Source: Streptomyces roseolus
GTDB taxonomy: Bacteria; Actinomycetota; Actinomycetes; Streptomycetales; Streptomycetaceae
Assembly (NCBI RefSeq): GCF_014649855.1
Contig: NZ_BMTV01000021.1
Location: 60,065-124,064, forward strand
Direction of reading: 5' to 3'
DNA: 64,000 nucleotides
Shown here piece by piece: positions 1 through 8,462 of the stretch (its first letter is position 1; each line of letters opens with the position of its first letter). The notes beneath the pieces are model-generated. The model searched no databases, was not told the origin of the DNA, and was given only the letters and a program-made list of their open reading frames with translations. The translations under genes were made by a program, and so were the position numbers.

Positions 1-1
1 G

Positions 2-100
2 ACCGAGGCCGCGCCCAAGCCCGCGGCCCGCAAGGCCTCCACCCGCAAGGCCCCCGCCAAGAAGGCGGCCGCCGCCAAGGCGGACGTGACCGCCGAATAG
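2..100 (+). CDS. C-terminal tail of a Lys/Ala-rich protein (5' end outside window)
   Basis: The window opens inside a gene. Reading from base 2 gives 32 residues rich in Ala, Lys, Arg and Pro that end at a TAG. The repeated KAAAAK/RKAPAKK style is what histone-like or nucleic-acid-binding tails look like in actinomycetes, where such a tail often follows a folded N-terminal domain. Nothing in the visible part identifies the protein. The frame is supported by the clean stop and by the basic, low-complexity composition typical of real Streptomyces tails. Confidence 0.6.
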   Translation, partial: TEAAPKPAARKASTRKAPAKKAAAAKADVTAE

Positions 101-187
101 CGGATCCGGGCACCATTCCTGGGGTCCGACGCGTGGGAACGGGTACCTTGACCGCGAGGCGCGTACGTACCCCATGACCCCTAGGCG

Positions 188-544
188 GTGTTCAGCATGC
201 TGATGGACCGGTTCGACAACACCCTCAACCTGCTGATGTTCCTGGTCTTCACCGGTTTCGCCATCGCCTCGTTCGTCATCGCGGCGATGGTCAGGGAGGA
301 CGCGTACCGGGCCGCGGACAAGCAGACGAAGAAGTTCTGGCTGATCCTCCTCGGGGTCAACCTCGCCCTGAACCTCTTCCTCCCCGGCCTCTTCTTCCTC
401 CTCATCGCGGGCCTGATCGCCGCCATCGTGTTCATGGTGGACGTCCGCCCGGCCCTCAAGCAGGTCATGGGCGGCGGAGGCGGGGGCCGCCGCGGCGGCT
501 CCAGCAGCGACGGCCCGTACGGCCCCTACAACGGCGGCCGGTAG
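188..544 (+). CDS. DUF2516-type small membrane protein
   Basis: This 118-residue protein starts at GTG; ATG codons at the fourth and sixth codons are alternative starts. It has a hydrophobic segment near residues 12-34, a charged loop containing DAYRAADKQTKKFW, and two further hydrophobic stretches near 50-68 and 69-86. It ends in a Gly/Ser/Tyr-rich tail that begins with six glycines. The topology and the FWLILLGVNLALN stretch match the DUF2516 family of actinobacterial inner-membrane proteins, whose function is unknown. It follows the Lys/Ala-rich gene in the same direction, 87 bases downstream. Confidence 0.75.
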   Translation: MFSMLMDRFDNTLNLLMFLVFTGFAIASFVIAAMVREDAYRAADKQTKKFWLILLGVNLALNLFLPGLFFLLIAGLIAAIVFMVDVRPALKQVMGGGGGGRRGGSSSDGPYGPYNGGR

Positions 545-626
545 CCGTCACGTGTGATGGCTACCGGTGGCCGTCACGTACGGCGGCCGGTGGCCGTCAT
601 GGCGTCGGGCGCGGGGCCCGGGGGAC

Positions 627-2006
627 TCACCCCCGGGCCCCGCCGCGTTCCAGGGCCAGCAGGGCCACGTCGTCGGTCAGCTCGCCGCCGTTGAGCGTGC
701 GGGCCTCCGCCATCGCCGCCTCCAGGAGCGCCTCGCCGCGCAGGCCCCCGGCCAGCTGCCGGTTGATCATGCCGACCATGCCGTCCTGCCCGAGCCGCGG
801 CGAACCCGGTCCCGCGGTCCGTCCTTCGATCAGGCCGTCGGTGTAGAGCAGCAGGCTCCACGCGCCGCCCAGCTCGACCTGGCGGCGCGGCCAGCGGGCG
901 CGCGGCAGCAGGCCCAGGGCCGGGCCCCCGTCCTCGTACGGCAGCAGCCGCGCCGTCCCGCCGTGCTGGGCGACCAGCGGCGCCGGGTGGCCGGCCAGGC
1001 AGAGCCCGGCGCGGCGGCCGTCGGGCGCGATGTCGACCGTGCAGAGGGTCGCGAAGATCTCCTCGCTCTCCCGCTCGTGCTCCAGGACCTGCTGGAGGGT
1101 GGAGAGCAGCTCGTCGCCGCAGAGCCCGGCGAAGGTCAGGGCGCGCCAGGCGATCCGCAGCTCGACGCCGAGGGCGGCCTCGTCGGGGCCGTGGCCGCAG
1201 ACGTCGCCGATCATGGCGTGGACGGTGCCGTCCGGGGTGCGGACGACGTCGTAGAAGTCGCCGCCGAGCAGCGCGCGCGAGCGGCCGGGCCGGTAGCTGG
1301 CGGCGAAGCGGAGGTCGGAGCCCTCCAGGAGCGGGGTGGGCAGCAGGCCGCGCTCCAGGCGGGCGTTCTCCTGGGCGCGCAGCCGGGACTCGGCGAGCTT
1401 CACCTTGGCGGCGTCGTTGCGCTTGCGCTCGACCGCGTACCGGATGGCGCGGCTGAGGAGCCGGCCGTCGAGCTCCTCGCGGAAGAGGTGGTCCTGGGCC
1501 CCGACGCGCACCGCCTCGGCGGCGAGCCCCGCGTCCGCGGAGGGGGCGAGGGCCAGGACGGCGTGCCGGGGCGCGAGGCGCAGGATGTGCCGCAGCGGGG
1601 CGAGCGGGTCCTCGTCGGCCGCGCCCCGGGGCACGGGCAGCGAGAGGTCGACGAGCACGCAGTGCACGTCGTCGGTGAGGAGCCGCTCGGCCTCGGTGAG
1701 GTTGCGGGCGGTGCGGATGCGGATGCGGGTGCCCGCGGCGCCGACGGCGTCGAGCAGTTCGGGTACGGCGAGGGCACCCGCCGGGTCGTCCTCGACGACC
1801 AGGAGGGTGAGGTCGGTGCGGTCGCGGTCGGTTCCTGTGCCTGTGGTCGTGCTGGTTCCTGCGCCTGTGCCGGCTCCCGTGGCGGGTGTGCCGGCTCCTG
1901 TGACGGTGCCGGCCCCCGCGTCGGTCGCGGCGGTGGCGTCCATGGCGGCGGTGTCGCATGGCCCCGCAGCAGAGACGATTCTCTGGCGCGGTACGGATAC
2001 GGGCAT
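627..2006 (-). CDS. Response-regulator receiver / SpoIIE-type PP2C phosphatase
   Basis: This 459-residue protein has a Thr/Gly/Ala-rich N-terminus and then a receiver-like domain beginning LTLLVVEDDP. The expected phospho-acceptor Asp lies in VLVDLSLP. The Lys usually found near the end of a receiver appears replaced by Arg (HLFREEL). A short linker leads to a SpoIIE/RsbU-type serine phosphatase with the metal-binding Asp motifs GGDFYD, GDVCGHGPDEA, LYTDGLIEG and LTDDVALLAL. The family dephosphorylates anti-anti-sigma factors in partner-switching systems; no such partner lies nearby. The start is uncertain: ATG at 2006 has a weak AAGGAA about 12 bases away, and ATG at 1943 is a possible internal start. 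Confidence 0.85.
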   Translation of the reverse strand: MPVSVPRQRIVSAAGPCDTAAMDATAATDAGAGTVTGAGTPATGAGTGAGTSTTTGTGTDRDRTDLTLLVVEDDPAGALAVPELLDAVGAAGTRIRIRTARNLTEAERLLTDDVHCVLVDLSLPVPRGAADEDPLAPLRHILRLAPRHAVLALAPSADAGLAAEAVRVGAQDHLFREELDGRLLSRAIRYAVERKRNDAAKVKLAESRLRAQENARLERGLLPTPLLEGSDLRFAASYRPGRSRALLGGDFYDVVRTPDGTVHAMIGDVCGHGPDEAALGVELRIAWRALTFAGLCGDELLSTLQQVLEHERESEEIFATLCTVDIAPDGRRAGLCLAGHPAPLVAQHGGTARLLPYEDGGPALGLLPRARWPRRQVELGGAWSLLLYTDGLIEGRTAGPGSPRLGQDGMVGMINRQLAGGLRGEALLEAAMAEARTLNGGELTDDVALLALERGGARG

Positions 2007-2300
2007 CGGTCCGGGTTTCCTTCCCTCCCCCGAGGGTGCGCCGGGCGCCGGGTGGCGTCCCGCCCGTCCGGGACCATAGCGGCAGTGCGGCGCCCGGCGG
2101 AATGGCGATCACTCCGCGGGCGCCGGGGTCTTCCTTGGCATATGCCGCGGAAGGGGAGGTAGTTGCGCTCCGATCGGGCGCGGGCGGGCCCGGGACCCAT
2201 GAGAAAGGTCACTCGGGCCCGGCCGCGCGTCGGGCGGGTGCCGGGCCGCGCGCCGGGTGGGCGCCGGGCCGCGCTGTGGGCCGGGGGACGGGGCCGGACG
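2007..2300. other. Intergenic region between the phosphatase and NlpC/P60 genes
   Basis: About 290 bases without a gene. The half next to 2300 is made of near-repeats of GGGCCGCGC and CGCCGGGTGGG and could fold at the 3' end of the NlpC/P60 transcript. The half next to 2007 should hold the phosphatase promoter. I see no convincing -35/-10 pair or operator. Confidence 0.4.
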
Positions 2301-3365
2301 TCAGGACGGGCGGACGATGCCGAGGATCTCCATCGAGCCGGCGCCGGCCACGGTCACGTCCCGGCCGGGCCGGGGGGCGTGGACCATCTTCCCGTCGCCG
2401 ATGTACATGCCGATGTGGCTGGCGTCCTTGTAGTAGACGATCAGGTCGCCGGGGCGCATGTCCTTCGGCTGCACGCGGGGGAGCAGCCGCCACTGCTCCT
2501 GCGAGGTGCGCGGGATGCGCTCGCCGGCGGCGGCCCAGGCGGACTGGGTGAGGCCGGAGCAGTCGAAGGAGTCGGGGCCCTCGGCGCCCCACACGTACGG
2601 CTTGCCGACCTGCGCGAGGGCGGCCTCGACCGCCTTGCGGCCCTCGGCGGTGGAGTCGGCGCCGAGCTCGTCGAGGATGCCGGTGTCCAGCCACTTGGTC
2701 TGGGCCCGCTGCCGGGCCTGCTCCTCCAGGCGGCGCAGCCGCTCACGCTCCTCGGCGGCGAGCTCGCTCTCCAGCTTCTTCGCGGCGGCGATCTTCTCGT
2801 TGATCTCCTTCTTCGCGGCGGCCTGCCGGACGCGGTCGGCCTCCAGCTTGGTCCAGTTGTCGCCGGCCTCGGAGGCGTAGGTGTCCAGCTCGGCCTGGGC
2901 ACGGGTGAGTTCGCCGAGGAGGTCGGTGGTGGCCTTGGCGCTCTCGCGGAGCCGGCCGGCCGTGTCGAGGTAGAGCTGCGGGTCGCCGGCGAGGGCGAGC
3001 TGGGCGCTCCGGGGGATGCCGCCGCTGCGGTACTGGGCGCGGGCGGCGGCGCCGGCCTCGGCCTTGAGGGTGTCGATCCGCTCGCGGCCGCCCTCGATCA
3101 TGCGGGCGAGCCGGACGATCTCGGCGGACTGGGTCGCGGTGCGCTCCTCGGCGAGGTTGTACGCGTCGGTGGCGGCGGCCGCCTGGTGGTAGAGCTCCTC
3201 GATCTCCGTCCGGACCTCTTCGAGGGTCTTCTTCGGCGCGGGCGGCGGCGGGGGGAGCGGGGCGGCGGCGGCCTGGAGGGTGAGCGCCGGGGTGGCCAGG
3301 ACGGCCAGGGCGCAGGCCACGGTGACCGTGGCGGCGGCGTACGGACGTCGGCGTCGTCGGTTCAC
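2301..3365 (-). CDS. Secreted NlpC/P60 (C40) peptidoglycan hydrolase with coiled coil
   Basis: I place the start at GTG 3365, which is preceded by GGGGGAG at good spacing, giving 354 residues. The N-terminus is an Arg-rich stretch followed by a hydrophobic signal sequence ending near LQAAAAP, then a proline-rich linker. A long Ala/Glu/Lys/Arg coiled coil fills about residues 45-215, as in RipA-like D,L-endopeptidases. The C-terminal NlpC/P60 domain shows the catalytic Cys in DSFDCSGLTQ and the His in SHIGMYIGDG. The family cleaves peptide stems of peptidoglycan outside the cell. It is transcribed alone. Confidence 0.9.
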   Translation of the reverse strand: MNRRRRRPYAAATVTVACALAVLATPALTLQAAAAPLPPPPPAPKKTLEEVRTEIEELYHQAAAATDAYNLAEERTATQSAEIVRLARMIEGGRERIDTLKAEAGAAARAQYRSGGIPRSAQLALAGDPQLYLDTAGRLRESAKATTDLLGELTRAQAELDTYASEAGDNWTKLEADRVRQAAAKKEINEKIAAAKKLESELAAEERERLRRLEEQARQRAQTKWLDTGILDELGADSTAEGRKAVEAALAQVGKPYVWGAEGPDSFDCSGLTQSAWAAAGERIPRTSQEQWRLLPRVQPKDMRPGDLIVYYKDASHIGMYIGDGKMVHAPRPGRDVTVAGAGSMEILGIVRPS

Positions 3366-3603
3366 TGGCTCCCCCTCACGGCCCGGGTGTCCCCCCTGGG
3401 CCGCTTTCTGATTTACCGTCAGTAACTTGTGTGGTCCTGGCGATAGTGCCACGTGAATCCGGAAAACGACAGGTACCCCACCAGAGTGACGCCCGGGAAC
3501 CGGCTGACGTTCCCCGTCCGGGCCTCATGATCCGAAGGGCCCGCGCGCCCCGCGCCCGCCCGTCCGGCCGCCTGCCTCCCTGGTCGGCCGCCCGGCCGCC
3601 CGG
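3366..3603. other. Intergenic region upstream of the NlpC/P60 gene
   Basis: This is the 5' region of the NlpC/P60 gene (minus strand) and the downstream side of the methyltransferase gene. It is less GC-biased than its surroundings and contains TTACTGACGGTAA, a short inverted repeat (minus strand), about 45-60 bases before the start. A promoter is likely here. I looked for a c-di-AMP riboswitch, known before some Streptomyces cell-wall hydrolase genes, and could not align its conserved blocks. Confidence 0.3.
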
Positions 3604-4404
3604 CTAGGCGCGGGGCGCCAGCGCGTCCCAGCGGACCGTGACCTCGCCCTGCCGCCAGCGCTTCGGGCCGTCCGTGACCGGCCAGTCCGCCGCCAGGTCC
3701 CGGACGGCGCGGATCCAGCGCTGCCGGGCGCCCAGGGAGGCGTACGGCGCCGCCGCCGCCCAGGCCCGGTCGAAGTCCCGCAGGAAGGCGTGGACCGGCT
3801 CGCCCGGCACATTGCGGTGGATCAGCGCCTTCGGGAGGCGTTCGGCCAGGTCCGAGGGGCGGTCGAGGGAGCCGAGCCGGGTCGCGAGGGTGACCGTGCG
3901 GGGCCCGCCCCGGTCGAGCGCCACCCACACGTGCCGGCGCCCGATCTCGTCGCAGGTCCCCTCGACCAGCAGGCCGCCCGGCGCGAGCCGCCCGCACAGC
4001 CGCTCCCACACCGCCGCGACCTGCTCCTCGTCGTACTGGCGCAGCACGTTCGCGGCCCGGATCAGCGCGGGCGCCCCGGGCACCGGCACCTCGAAGCCGC
4101 CGTGCACGAAGCGCAGGCCCTCGTGCCGGTCCTCGTACGGCCTCGCGGCCTCGACCCGGGCCGGCTCGATCTCGATCCCGTACAGCAGGGTGCGGGGCTC
4201 GGCGGTGCGCAGCCGCGCGAGCAGCTCCACGGCGGTCCAGGGGGCGGCGCCGTACCCGAGGTCGACGGCGACGGGCGGCTCGGGGGAGCGGCGCAGGGCC
4301 GGCCCGTGGACGGCGGCGATCCAGCGGTCCATGCGGCGCAGCCGGTTGGGGTTGGTGGTCCCGCGGGTCGGGGTGCCGACGGGGCGGGTGGTGCGCGGGG
4401 CCAT
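3604..4404 (-). CDS. Class I SAM-dependent methyltransferase
   Basis: A 266-residue protein. After a basic N-terminus (PNRLRRMDRWI) comes a Rossmann-type motif I, VDLGYGAAPWTAVELL, then an acidic strand end IEIEPARVEAARPYED and a later GGLLVEGTCDEIGRR strand. This order fits class I methyltransferases. The first motif is DLGYGAAP rather than the classical DxGxGxG, a variant seen in several actinobacterial families. The substrate cannot be read from the sequence. The start is ATG 4404; upstream lies only repetitive GC-rich DNA. Confidence 0.7.
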   Translation of the reverse strand: MAPRTTRPVGTPTRGTTNPNRLRRMDRWIAAVHGPALRRSPEPPVAVDLGYGAAPWTAVELLARLRTAEPRTLLYGIEIEPARVEAARPYEDRHEGLRFVHGGFEVPVPGAPALIRAANVLRQYDEEQVAAVWERLCGRLAPGGLLVEGTCDEIGRRHVWVALDRGGPRTVTLATRLGSLDRPSDLAERLPKALIHRNVPGEPVHAFLRDFDRAWAAAAPYASLGARQRWIRAVRDLAADWPVTDGPKRWRQGEVTVRWDALAPRA

Positions 4405-5094
4405 GGGACGAGGATACGGAGCGGGGCCCGGCGAGCGGCCCCCGGCTCGGTCCGGCCCTGCCCGGGGAGCGGCCCCTGCCCCGGCCCCGGGCCGCCTGGG
4501 GGAGCGGCCCCAGTCCCGGCCCGCCCAGGGGGCGGCCCCCAGGCCCTGGGAGGGCCGGGAAGCGGCCTCCGACCCCGCCCAGGCCCCGGCCTGCCGGGGG
4601 AGCGACCCCGCCTCGGTCCGGGCCCGCCTCGGTCCCGTCCCGCCTCGGGGAGCGGCCCCAGGCCCGGCCCGCCCGGGGAGTGGCCCGCCCCGGTCCCGGC
4701 CTGCCGGGGTCTCCGGTCCTGGCCCTCCCGGGGGCGGCCCCCGGCCCTGGGAGGGCCGGGAAGCGGCCTCCGGCCCCGCCTCGGCCCGGGGCCCCGCCCC
4801 GGGCCGGCCCCGGCACCGGCCTCCGCCCCGCCCCGGCCCCGGCGGCGGCCCCCCGCCCAGGCCCGGCCCGGCACCCGCCCCGCTCCCGCTCCCGGCACGC
4901 TTCGCGTAACCGTCCGCGTCCGTCCGCGTAACCCCGGCCGTCCTTCGGGTAATGAATTGGCAAAACGCCGGACGTGACGGAAAGGGCGGAAATGAAGGAG
5001 GTCGTTCCGGCGTTGTGCGGGGCGGAGGACGTGGACCGCGCCCTCCGCCTGTCATGTCCGCACGCCAGGCCCCTCTCGCGGAAGGACCGCCGAC
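4405..5094. other. Long GC-rich repetitive intergenic region before mshA
   Basis: About 690 bases without a credible gene. Bases 4430-4900 are almost pure G and C and built from degenerate copies of a short unit around GGGGAGCGGCCCC. Two longer near-identical copies of roughly 45 bases sit at about 4538-4583 and 4736-4781. Every reading frame is open through it and gives only Pro/Arg/Gly/Ala low-complexity peptides, so the long open frames are composition artefacts. The last 150 bases (4930-5094) have normal composition and should carry the mshA promoter. Confidence 0.6.
4538..4781. repeat. Pair of near-identical ~45-bp direct repeats
   Basis: The copies at about 4538-4583 and 4736-4781 share the core CCCTGGGAGGGCCGGGAAGC and differ at only a few bases. 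They lie about 200 bases apart inside the GC-rich intergenic region. Shorter degenerate copies of the same theme fill the space between them. Confidence 0.6.
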
Positions 5095-6465
5095 GTGAGC
5101 CAGTACGTGTCCCGGTTCGCCGGCACCCGGCACCGGCACCCGGCAGCGGCCTCCCGGCTCCGGCTTCCGGGCCGCCCCCGGACCCCCCGCCGGGTGGCCA
5201 TGCTCTCCGTGCACACCTCCCCGCTCCACCAGCCGGGCACCGGCGACGCGGGCGGCATGAACGTCTACATCGTCGAGCTCGCCAGGCGGCTCGCCGCCAT
5301 CGACATCGAGGTCGAGATCTTCACCCGCGCCACCACCGGTGGCCTCCCCCCGGTGGTCGAGCTGGCACCCGGCGTCCTGGTGCGGCACGTCGACGCCGGC
5401 CCGTACGAGGGCCTCGCCAAGGAGGAGCTGCCGGCCCAGCTCTGCGCCTTCACGCACGGCGTGATGCAGGCGTGGGCGGGTCACCGCCCCGGCCACTACG
5501 ACCTGGTCCACTCGCACTACTGGCTCTCCGGCCACGTCGGCTGGCTCGCCGCCGAGCGGTGGGGCGTCCCGCTCGTGCACGCCATGCACACCATGGCCAA
5601 GGTCAAGAACGCGGCGCTCGCCGAGGGCGACACCCCCGAGCCGGCCGCGCGGGTCATCGGCGAGACCCAGATCGTCGCCGCCGCCGACCGGCTGATCGCC
5701 AACACCACCGAGGAGGCCGACGAGCTGGCCCGCTTCTACGACGCGGACCCCGGCAAGATCGCGGTCGTCCACCCCGGGGTCAACCTCGACCGCTTCCGGC
5801 CGGCCGACGGCCGTGCCGCCGCCCGTGCCCGCCTCGGCCTGCCGGAGGACGCCTTCGTGCCGGTCTTCGCCGGCCGGATCCAGCCCCTCAAGGCCCCCGA
5901 CATCCTGCTGCGCGCCGCCGCCCTGATGGTGGACCGGGACCCCTCGCTGCGCTCCCGCATGGTGGTGCCGGTCGTCGGCGGCCCCAGCGGCAGCGGCCTC
6001 GCCAAGCCCGAGCAGCTCCAGAAGCTCGCCGCCCGCCTCGGCATCGCGGACCTCGTCCGCTTCCACCCGCCGGTGGGCCAGGAGCGGCTCGCGGACTGGT
6101 TCCGGGCCGCGTCCGTCCTCGTCATGCCCTCGTACAGCGAGTCCTTCGGCCTGGTCGCGATAGAGGCGCAGGCGGCCGGCACCCCGGTTGTCGCGGCCGC
6201 GGTGGGCGGCCTGCCAGTCGCCGTGCGGGACGAGCGGACCGGCTTCCTGGTGCGGGGCCACGACCCGGCGGAGTACGCCCGGGTGCTGGACCGTTTCGCC
6301 GCCGACCCGGGCCTCACGGTCCGGATGGGCGAGGCGGCGGCGCGGCACGCCGGCTCCTTCGGCTGGGACACGGCCGCGTCGGGCACCGCCGACGTGTACA
6401 CGGCCGCCATGCACGACCACCGCCAGCGCGCGCACCACCGTCGCGTACGCTCCCACCATGGCTGA
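5095..6465 (+). CDS. mshA: D-inositol-3-phosphate glycosyltransferase MshA (mycothiol synthesis)
   Basis: A 456-residue GT4-family, GT-B fold enzyme. It transfers GlcNAc from UDP-GlcNAc to 1L-myo-inositol-1-phosphate, the first committed step of mycothiol synthesis. Visible marks are the N-terminal VAMLSVHTSPLHQPGTGDAG, where the nucleotide-sugar glycine loop begins, LVHSHYWLSG near residue 140, the FAGRIQPLKAPD segment, and the C-terminal PSYSESFGLVAIEAQAAGTP donor-binding motif. The length agrees with the family. The GTG start at 5095 has GAAGGA about ten bases upstream. It overlaps the next gene by eight bases. Confidence 0.93.
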   Translation: MSQYVSRFAGTRHRHPAAASRLRLPGRPRTPRRVAMLSVHTSPLHQPGTGDAGGMNVYIVELARRLAAIDIEVEIFTRATTGGLPPVVELAPGVLVRHVDAGPYEGLAKEELPAQLCAFTHGVMQAWAGHRPGHYDLVHSHYWLSGHVGWLAAERWGVPLVHAMHTMAKVKNAALAEGDTPEPAARVIGETQIVAAADRLIANTTEEADELARFYDADPGKIAVVHPGVNLDRFRPADGRAAARARLGLPEDAFVPVFAGRIQPLKAPDILLRAAALMVDRDPSLRSRMVVPVVGGPSGSGLAKPEQLQKLAARLGIADLVRFHPPVGQERLADWFRAASVLVMPSYSESFGLVAIEAQAAGTPVVAAAVGGLPVAVRDERTGFLVRGHDPAEYARVLDRFAADPGLTVRMGEAAARHAGSFGWDTAASGTADVYTAAMHDHRQRAHHRRVRSHHG

Positions 6466-7111
6466 CGCTCAGGACGCACGGCAGACCGAGCCCCGGAAGA
6501 CCGACGCACGGCAGACCGAGCCCCGGAAGACCGACGCGCAGCGGGCCGAGCCCCGGCGGACCGACGCACGGCAGGCCGAGGCCCGGCGGGCCGTCGAGGA
6601 CACCCTCACCGAGGCGGAGCTGGAGTGGGAGAGCCCCGCGCCCGGTTCGTACGTGGTCAAGCTCCCCGGCACCCGCAAGCTGTTCACCACGCTGTCGCTG
6701 CGCCTGGGCCGCCACTCCCTCTCCCTCAACGCCTTCGTCGTCCGCCACCCGGACGAGAACGAGGCCGGCGTCCACCGCTGGCTCCTCGAACGGAACCTCA
6801 GGCTGTACGGGGTGGGGTACGCGATCGACCCGCTCGGCGACATCTACCTCGCCGGCAAGCTCCCGCTGGCCGCCGTCACGCCGGAGGAGCTGGACCGGCT
6901 GCTCGGCTCGGTCCTGGAGGCGGCGGACGGCGACTTCAACACGCTGCTCGAACTCGGCTTCGCGTCGGCCATCCGCCGGGAGTACGCCTGGCGGGTCTCC
7001 CGGGGCGAGTCGACGCGGAACCTCGACGCGTTCAGGAACCTGACGCGGGAGTCGGCCGCTTCCGCCTCTGCTCCGGCTCCTTCGGCTCCGGCTCCGCCGG
7101 AACGGGACTGA
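6458..7111 (+). CDS. YbjN-domain protein with N-terminal decapeptide repeats
   Basis: A 217-residue protein whose ATG overlaps the end of mshA in ATGGCTGA, suggesting translational coupling. After MADAQD come about four copies of a ten-residue unit of the form ARQTEPRKTD. The folded part, from about residue 45, resembles the YbjN/T3SS-chaperone-like family (LGRHSLSLNAFVVRHPDENE, WLLERNLRLYGVGYAIDPLG, SVLEAADGDFNTLLELGF). The role of this family in actinomycetes is not established. The last 80 bases overlap the 3' end of the opposite-strand MFS gene, so the Ala/Ser/Pro tail and that gene's C-terminus share DNA. Confidence 0.8.
   Translation: MADAQDARQTEPRKTDARQTEPRKTDAQRAEPRRTDARQAEARRAVEDTLTEAELEWESPAPGSYVVKLPGTRKLFTTLSLRLGRHSLSLNAFVVRHPDENEAGVHRWLLERNLRLYGVGYAIDPLGDIYLAGKLPLAAVTPEELDRLLGSVLEAADGDFNTLLELGFASAIRREYAWRVSRGESTRNLDAFRNLTRESAASASAPAPSAPAPPERD
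6476..6590 (+). repeat. Tandem 30-bp coding repeat (about 4 copies)
   Basis: Inside the start of the YbjN-like gene a 30-base unit, beginning GCACGGCAGACCGAGCCCCG, is repeated. The first two copies are nearly identical and the later ones diverge (CGGGCCGAGCCCCGG, CAGGCCGAGGCCCGG). The repeat is in frame and encodes a charged decapeptide. Such repeats commonly change copy number between strains. Confidence 0.8.
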
Positions 7112-8336
7112 CGGTCTCCTCCTCGGCCAGCGCCTTCCGCAGCCGCAGCGTGTAGCCGACGGCGGCGAGGACGCCGACGCCGAAGGTTCCGGCCCACAGG
7201 ACGTCCGAGCCCGGCCCGTCGACGATCGCGCCGGCCAGGATCGGCGCGACGAAACCGGCGACGGCCCACGACATGCCCATCACGCCCTGGTAGCGGCCGC
7301 GGGCGTGCTCCGGGGCGAGCCGGGCGGTGGCGGCGGCGTTCGTCGGCACGTGCACCATCTCGCCGACCGTCCACACGACGACCGTGGCGGCGAAGGCGAC
7401 GGACGAGCCGGCCAGCGCGGTGGCGCCGGTGCCGACGGCGAAGAGCAGCGAGGAGACGGTGAGCAGGACGACCGGCGAGCGCCGCTCGGTCACCTTGTTG
7501 ACCAGCAGCTGGAAGCCGACGATCACGACGCCGTTGACGGCGATGACCAGGCCGTACGAGGACGGGGGCAGGCCCTGCTCGGCCATGGTCAGCGGCAGGC
7601 CGATCCAGGGCGCGGTGAAGACCAGGCAGACCAGCAGGTTGAGCAGCACGAGCGTCCGGAAGGGCGCGTCGCGCAGCACGTCGAGCATCGACACCTTCTC
7701 CGCGGCCCCGCTCCGCCCGGCCGTCTTCCCCGCGGTCCGCTCCGGCCGGGTCTCCGGCAGCCGCAGGAAGACGATCACGGCGCAGAGGGTGGTGGCGACG
7801 GCGTCGACGAGGAAGAGGGTGCGGTAGCCGAGGAAGGCGGCGGCGCCGCCCGCGATCGAGGCGACGGCGAAGCCGAGGTTGAGCGCCCAGTAGTTGAGGG
7901 CGTAGGCGCGGCGCACGTCGTCGGCCGGGACCATGTCGGCGATCGTCGCGTTGATGGAGGGGCGGACGGCCTGCATGGCGACGCCCATGAGCAGCACGAC
8001 GGCGGCCACGCCCCAGGCGCTGGTGACGAAGGCGAGCGCGGCGGCGCAGGCGGCGGCCCCCAGGTGCATGGTGATCATGGTGGGCCGGCGGCCCCAGCGG
8101 TCGGTCAGCATGCCGCCGAGCGGGGAGCCGGCGACGCCGCCGAGGCCGTGGAGGGCGACGACGAGACCGGCGAACCAGGCGGAGTACCCGAGCTCGACGG
8201 TCAGGTAGTACGAGAGGAAGGTGAGGACGAAGGCCCCGGTCCTGTTGACCAGGGTCGACAGCCAGAGCCACCAGAAGCCCTGCGGAAGGCCGGAGACGGT
8301 GGCGTGCGCCGACCGTCTGAGCGATTCGATGGACAT
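7032..8336 (-). CDS. MFS transporter (drug/metabolite exporter type)
   Basis: ATG 8336 follows the strong ribosome site GGGGGAGCACC and gives 434 residues. About twelve hydrophobic segments are visible. The loop between helices 2 and 3 carries LGGMLTDRWGRRPTM, the MFS signature, and a central charged loop separates two halves of six helices. The family exports small molecules with proton exchange; the substrate is unknown. It is divergent from gpmA, and its 3' end overlaps the convergent YbjN-like gene by 80 bases. Confidence 0.88.
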   Translation of the reverse strand: MSIESLRRSAHATVSGLPQGFWWLWLSTLVNRTGAFVLTFLSYYLTVELGYSAWFAGLVVALHGLGGVAGSPLGGMLTDRWGRRPTMITMHLGAAACAAALAFVTSAWGVAAVVLLMGVAMQAVRPSINATIADMVPADDVRRAYALNYWALNLGFAVASIAGGAAAFLGYRTLFLVDAVATTLCAVIVFLRLPETRPERTAGKTAGRSGAAEKVSMLDVLRDAPFRTLVLLNLLVCLVFTAPWIGLPLTMAEQGLPPSSYGLVIAVNGVVIVGFQLLVNKVTERRSPVVLLTVSSLLFAVGTGATALAGSSVAFAATVVVWTVGEMVHVPTNAAATARLAPEHARGRYQGVMGMSWAVAGFVAPILAGAIVDGPGSDVLWAGTFGVGVLAAVGYTLRLRKALAEEETVSPVPAEPEPKEPEQRRKRPTPASGS

Positions 8337-8462
8337 GTGAGGTGCTCCCCCCGCGTACTGTAAGACCCTCCAACAGTTCTCGAAACTTACGCATCTCGGC
8401 AGGCGGACGCCAGCGAATTGACGACGCGCGTCAATCGTCAGCGGTCCATTAGGCTCGTGCGC

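Noticed and set aside
3366..3540. c-di-AMP (ydaO-type) riboswitch upstream of the NlpC/P60 gene
   Set aside because: Such riboswitches precede some Streptomyces cell-wall hydrolases, but the conserved blocks could not be aligned in the leader.
3604..6459. A 951-codon minus-strand open frame across the methyltransferase gene, the GC repeats and mshA
   Set aside because: In this very GC-rich DNA stops are rare in all frames. The upstream part is antisense to mshA and low-complexity; only the last 266 codons form a real protein.
8418..8455. gpmA promoter TTGACG ... TAGGCT
   Set aside because: The two hexamers are about 26 bases apart, too far for a standard promoter, so I did not list it.
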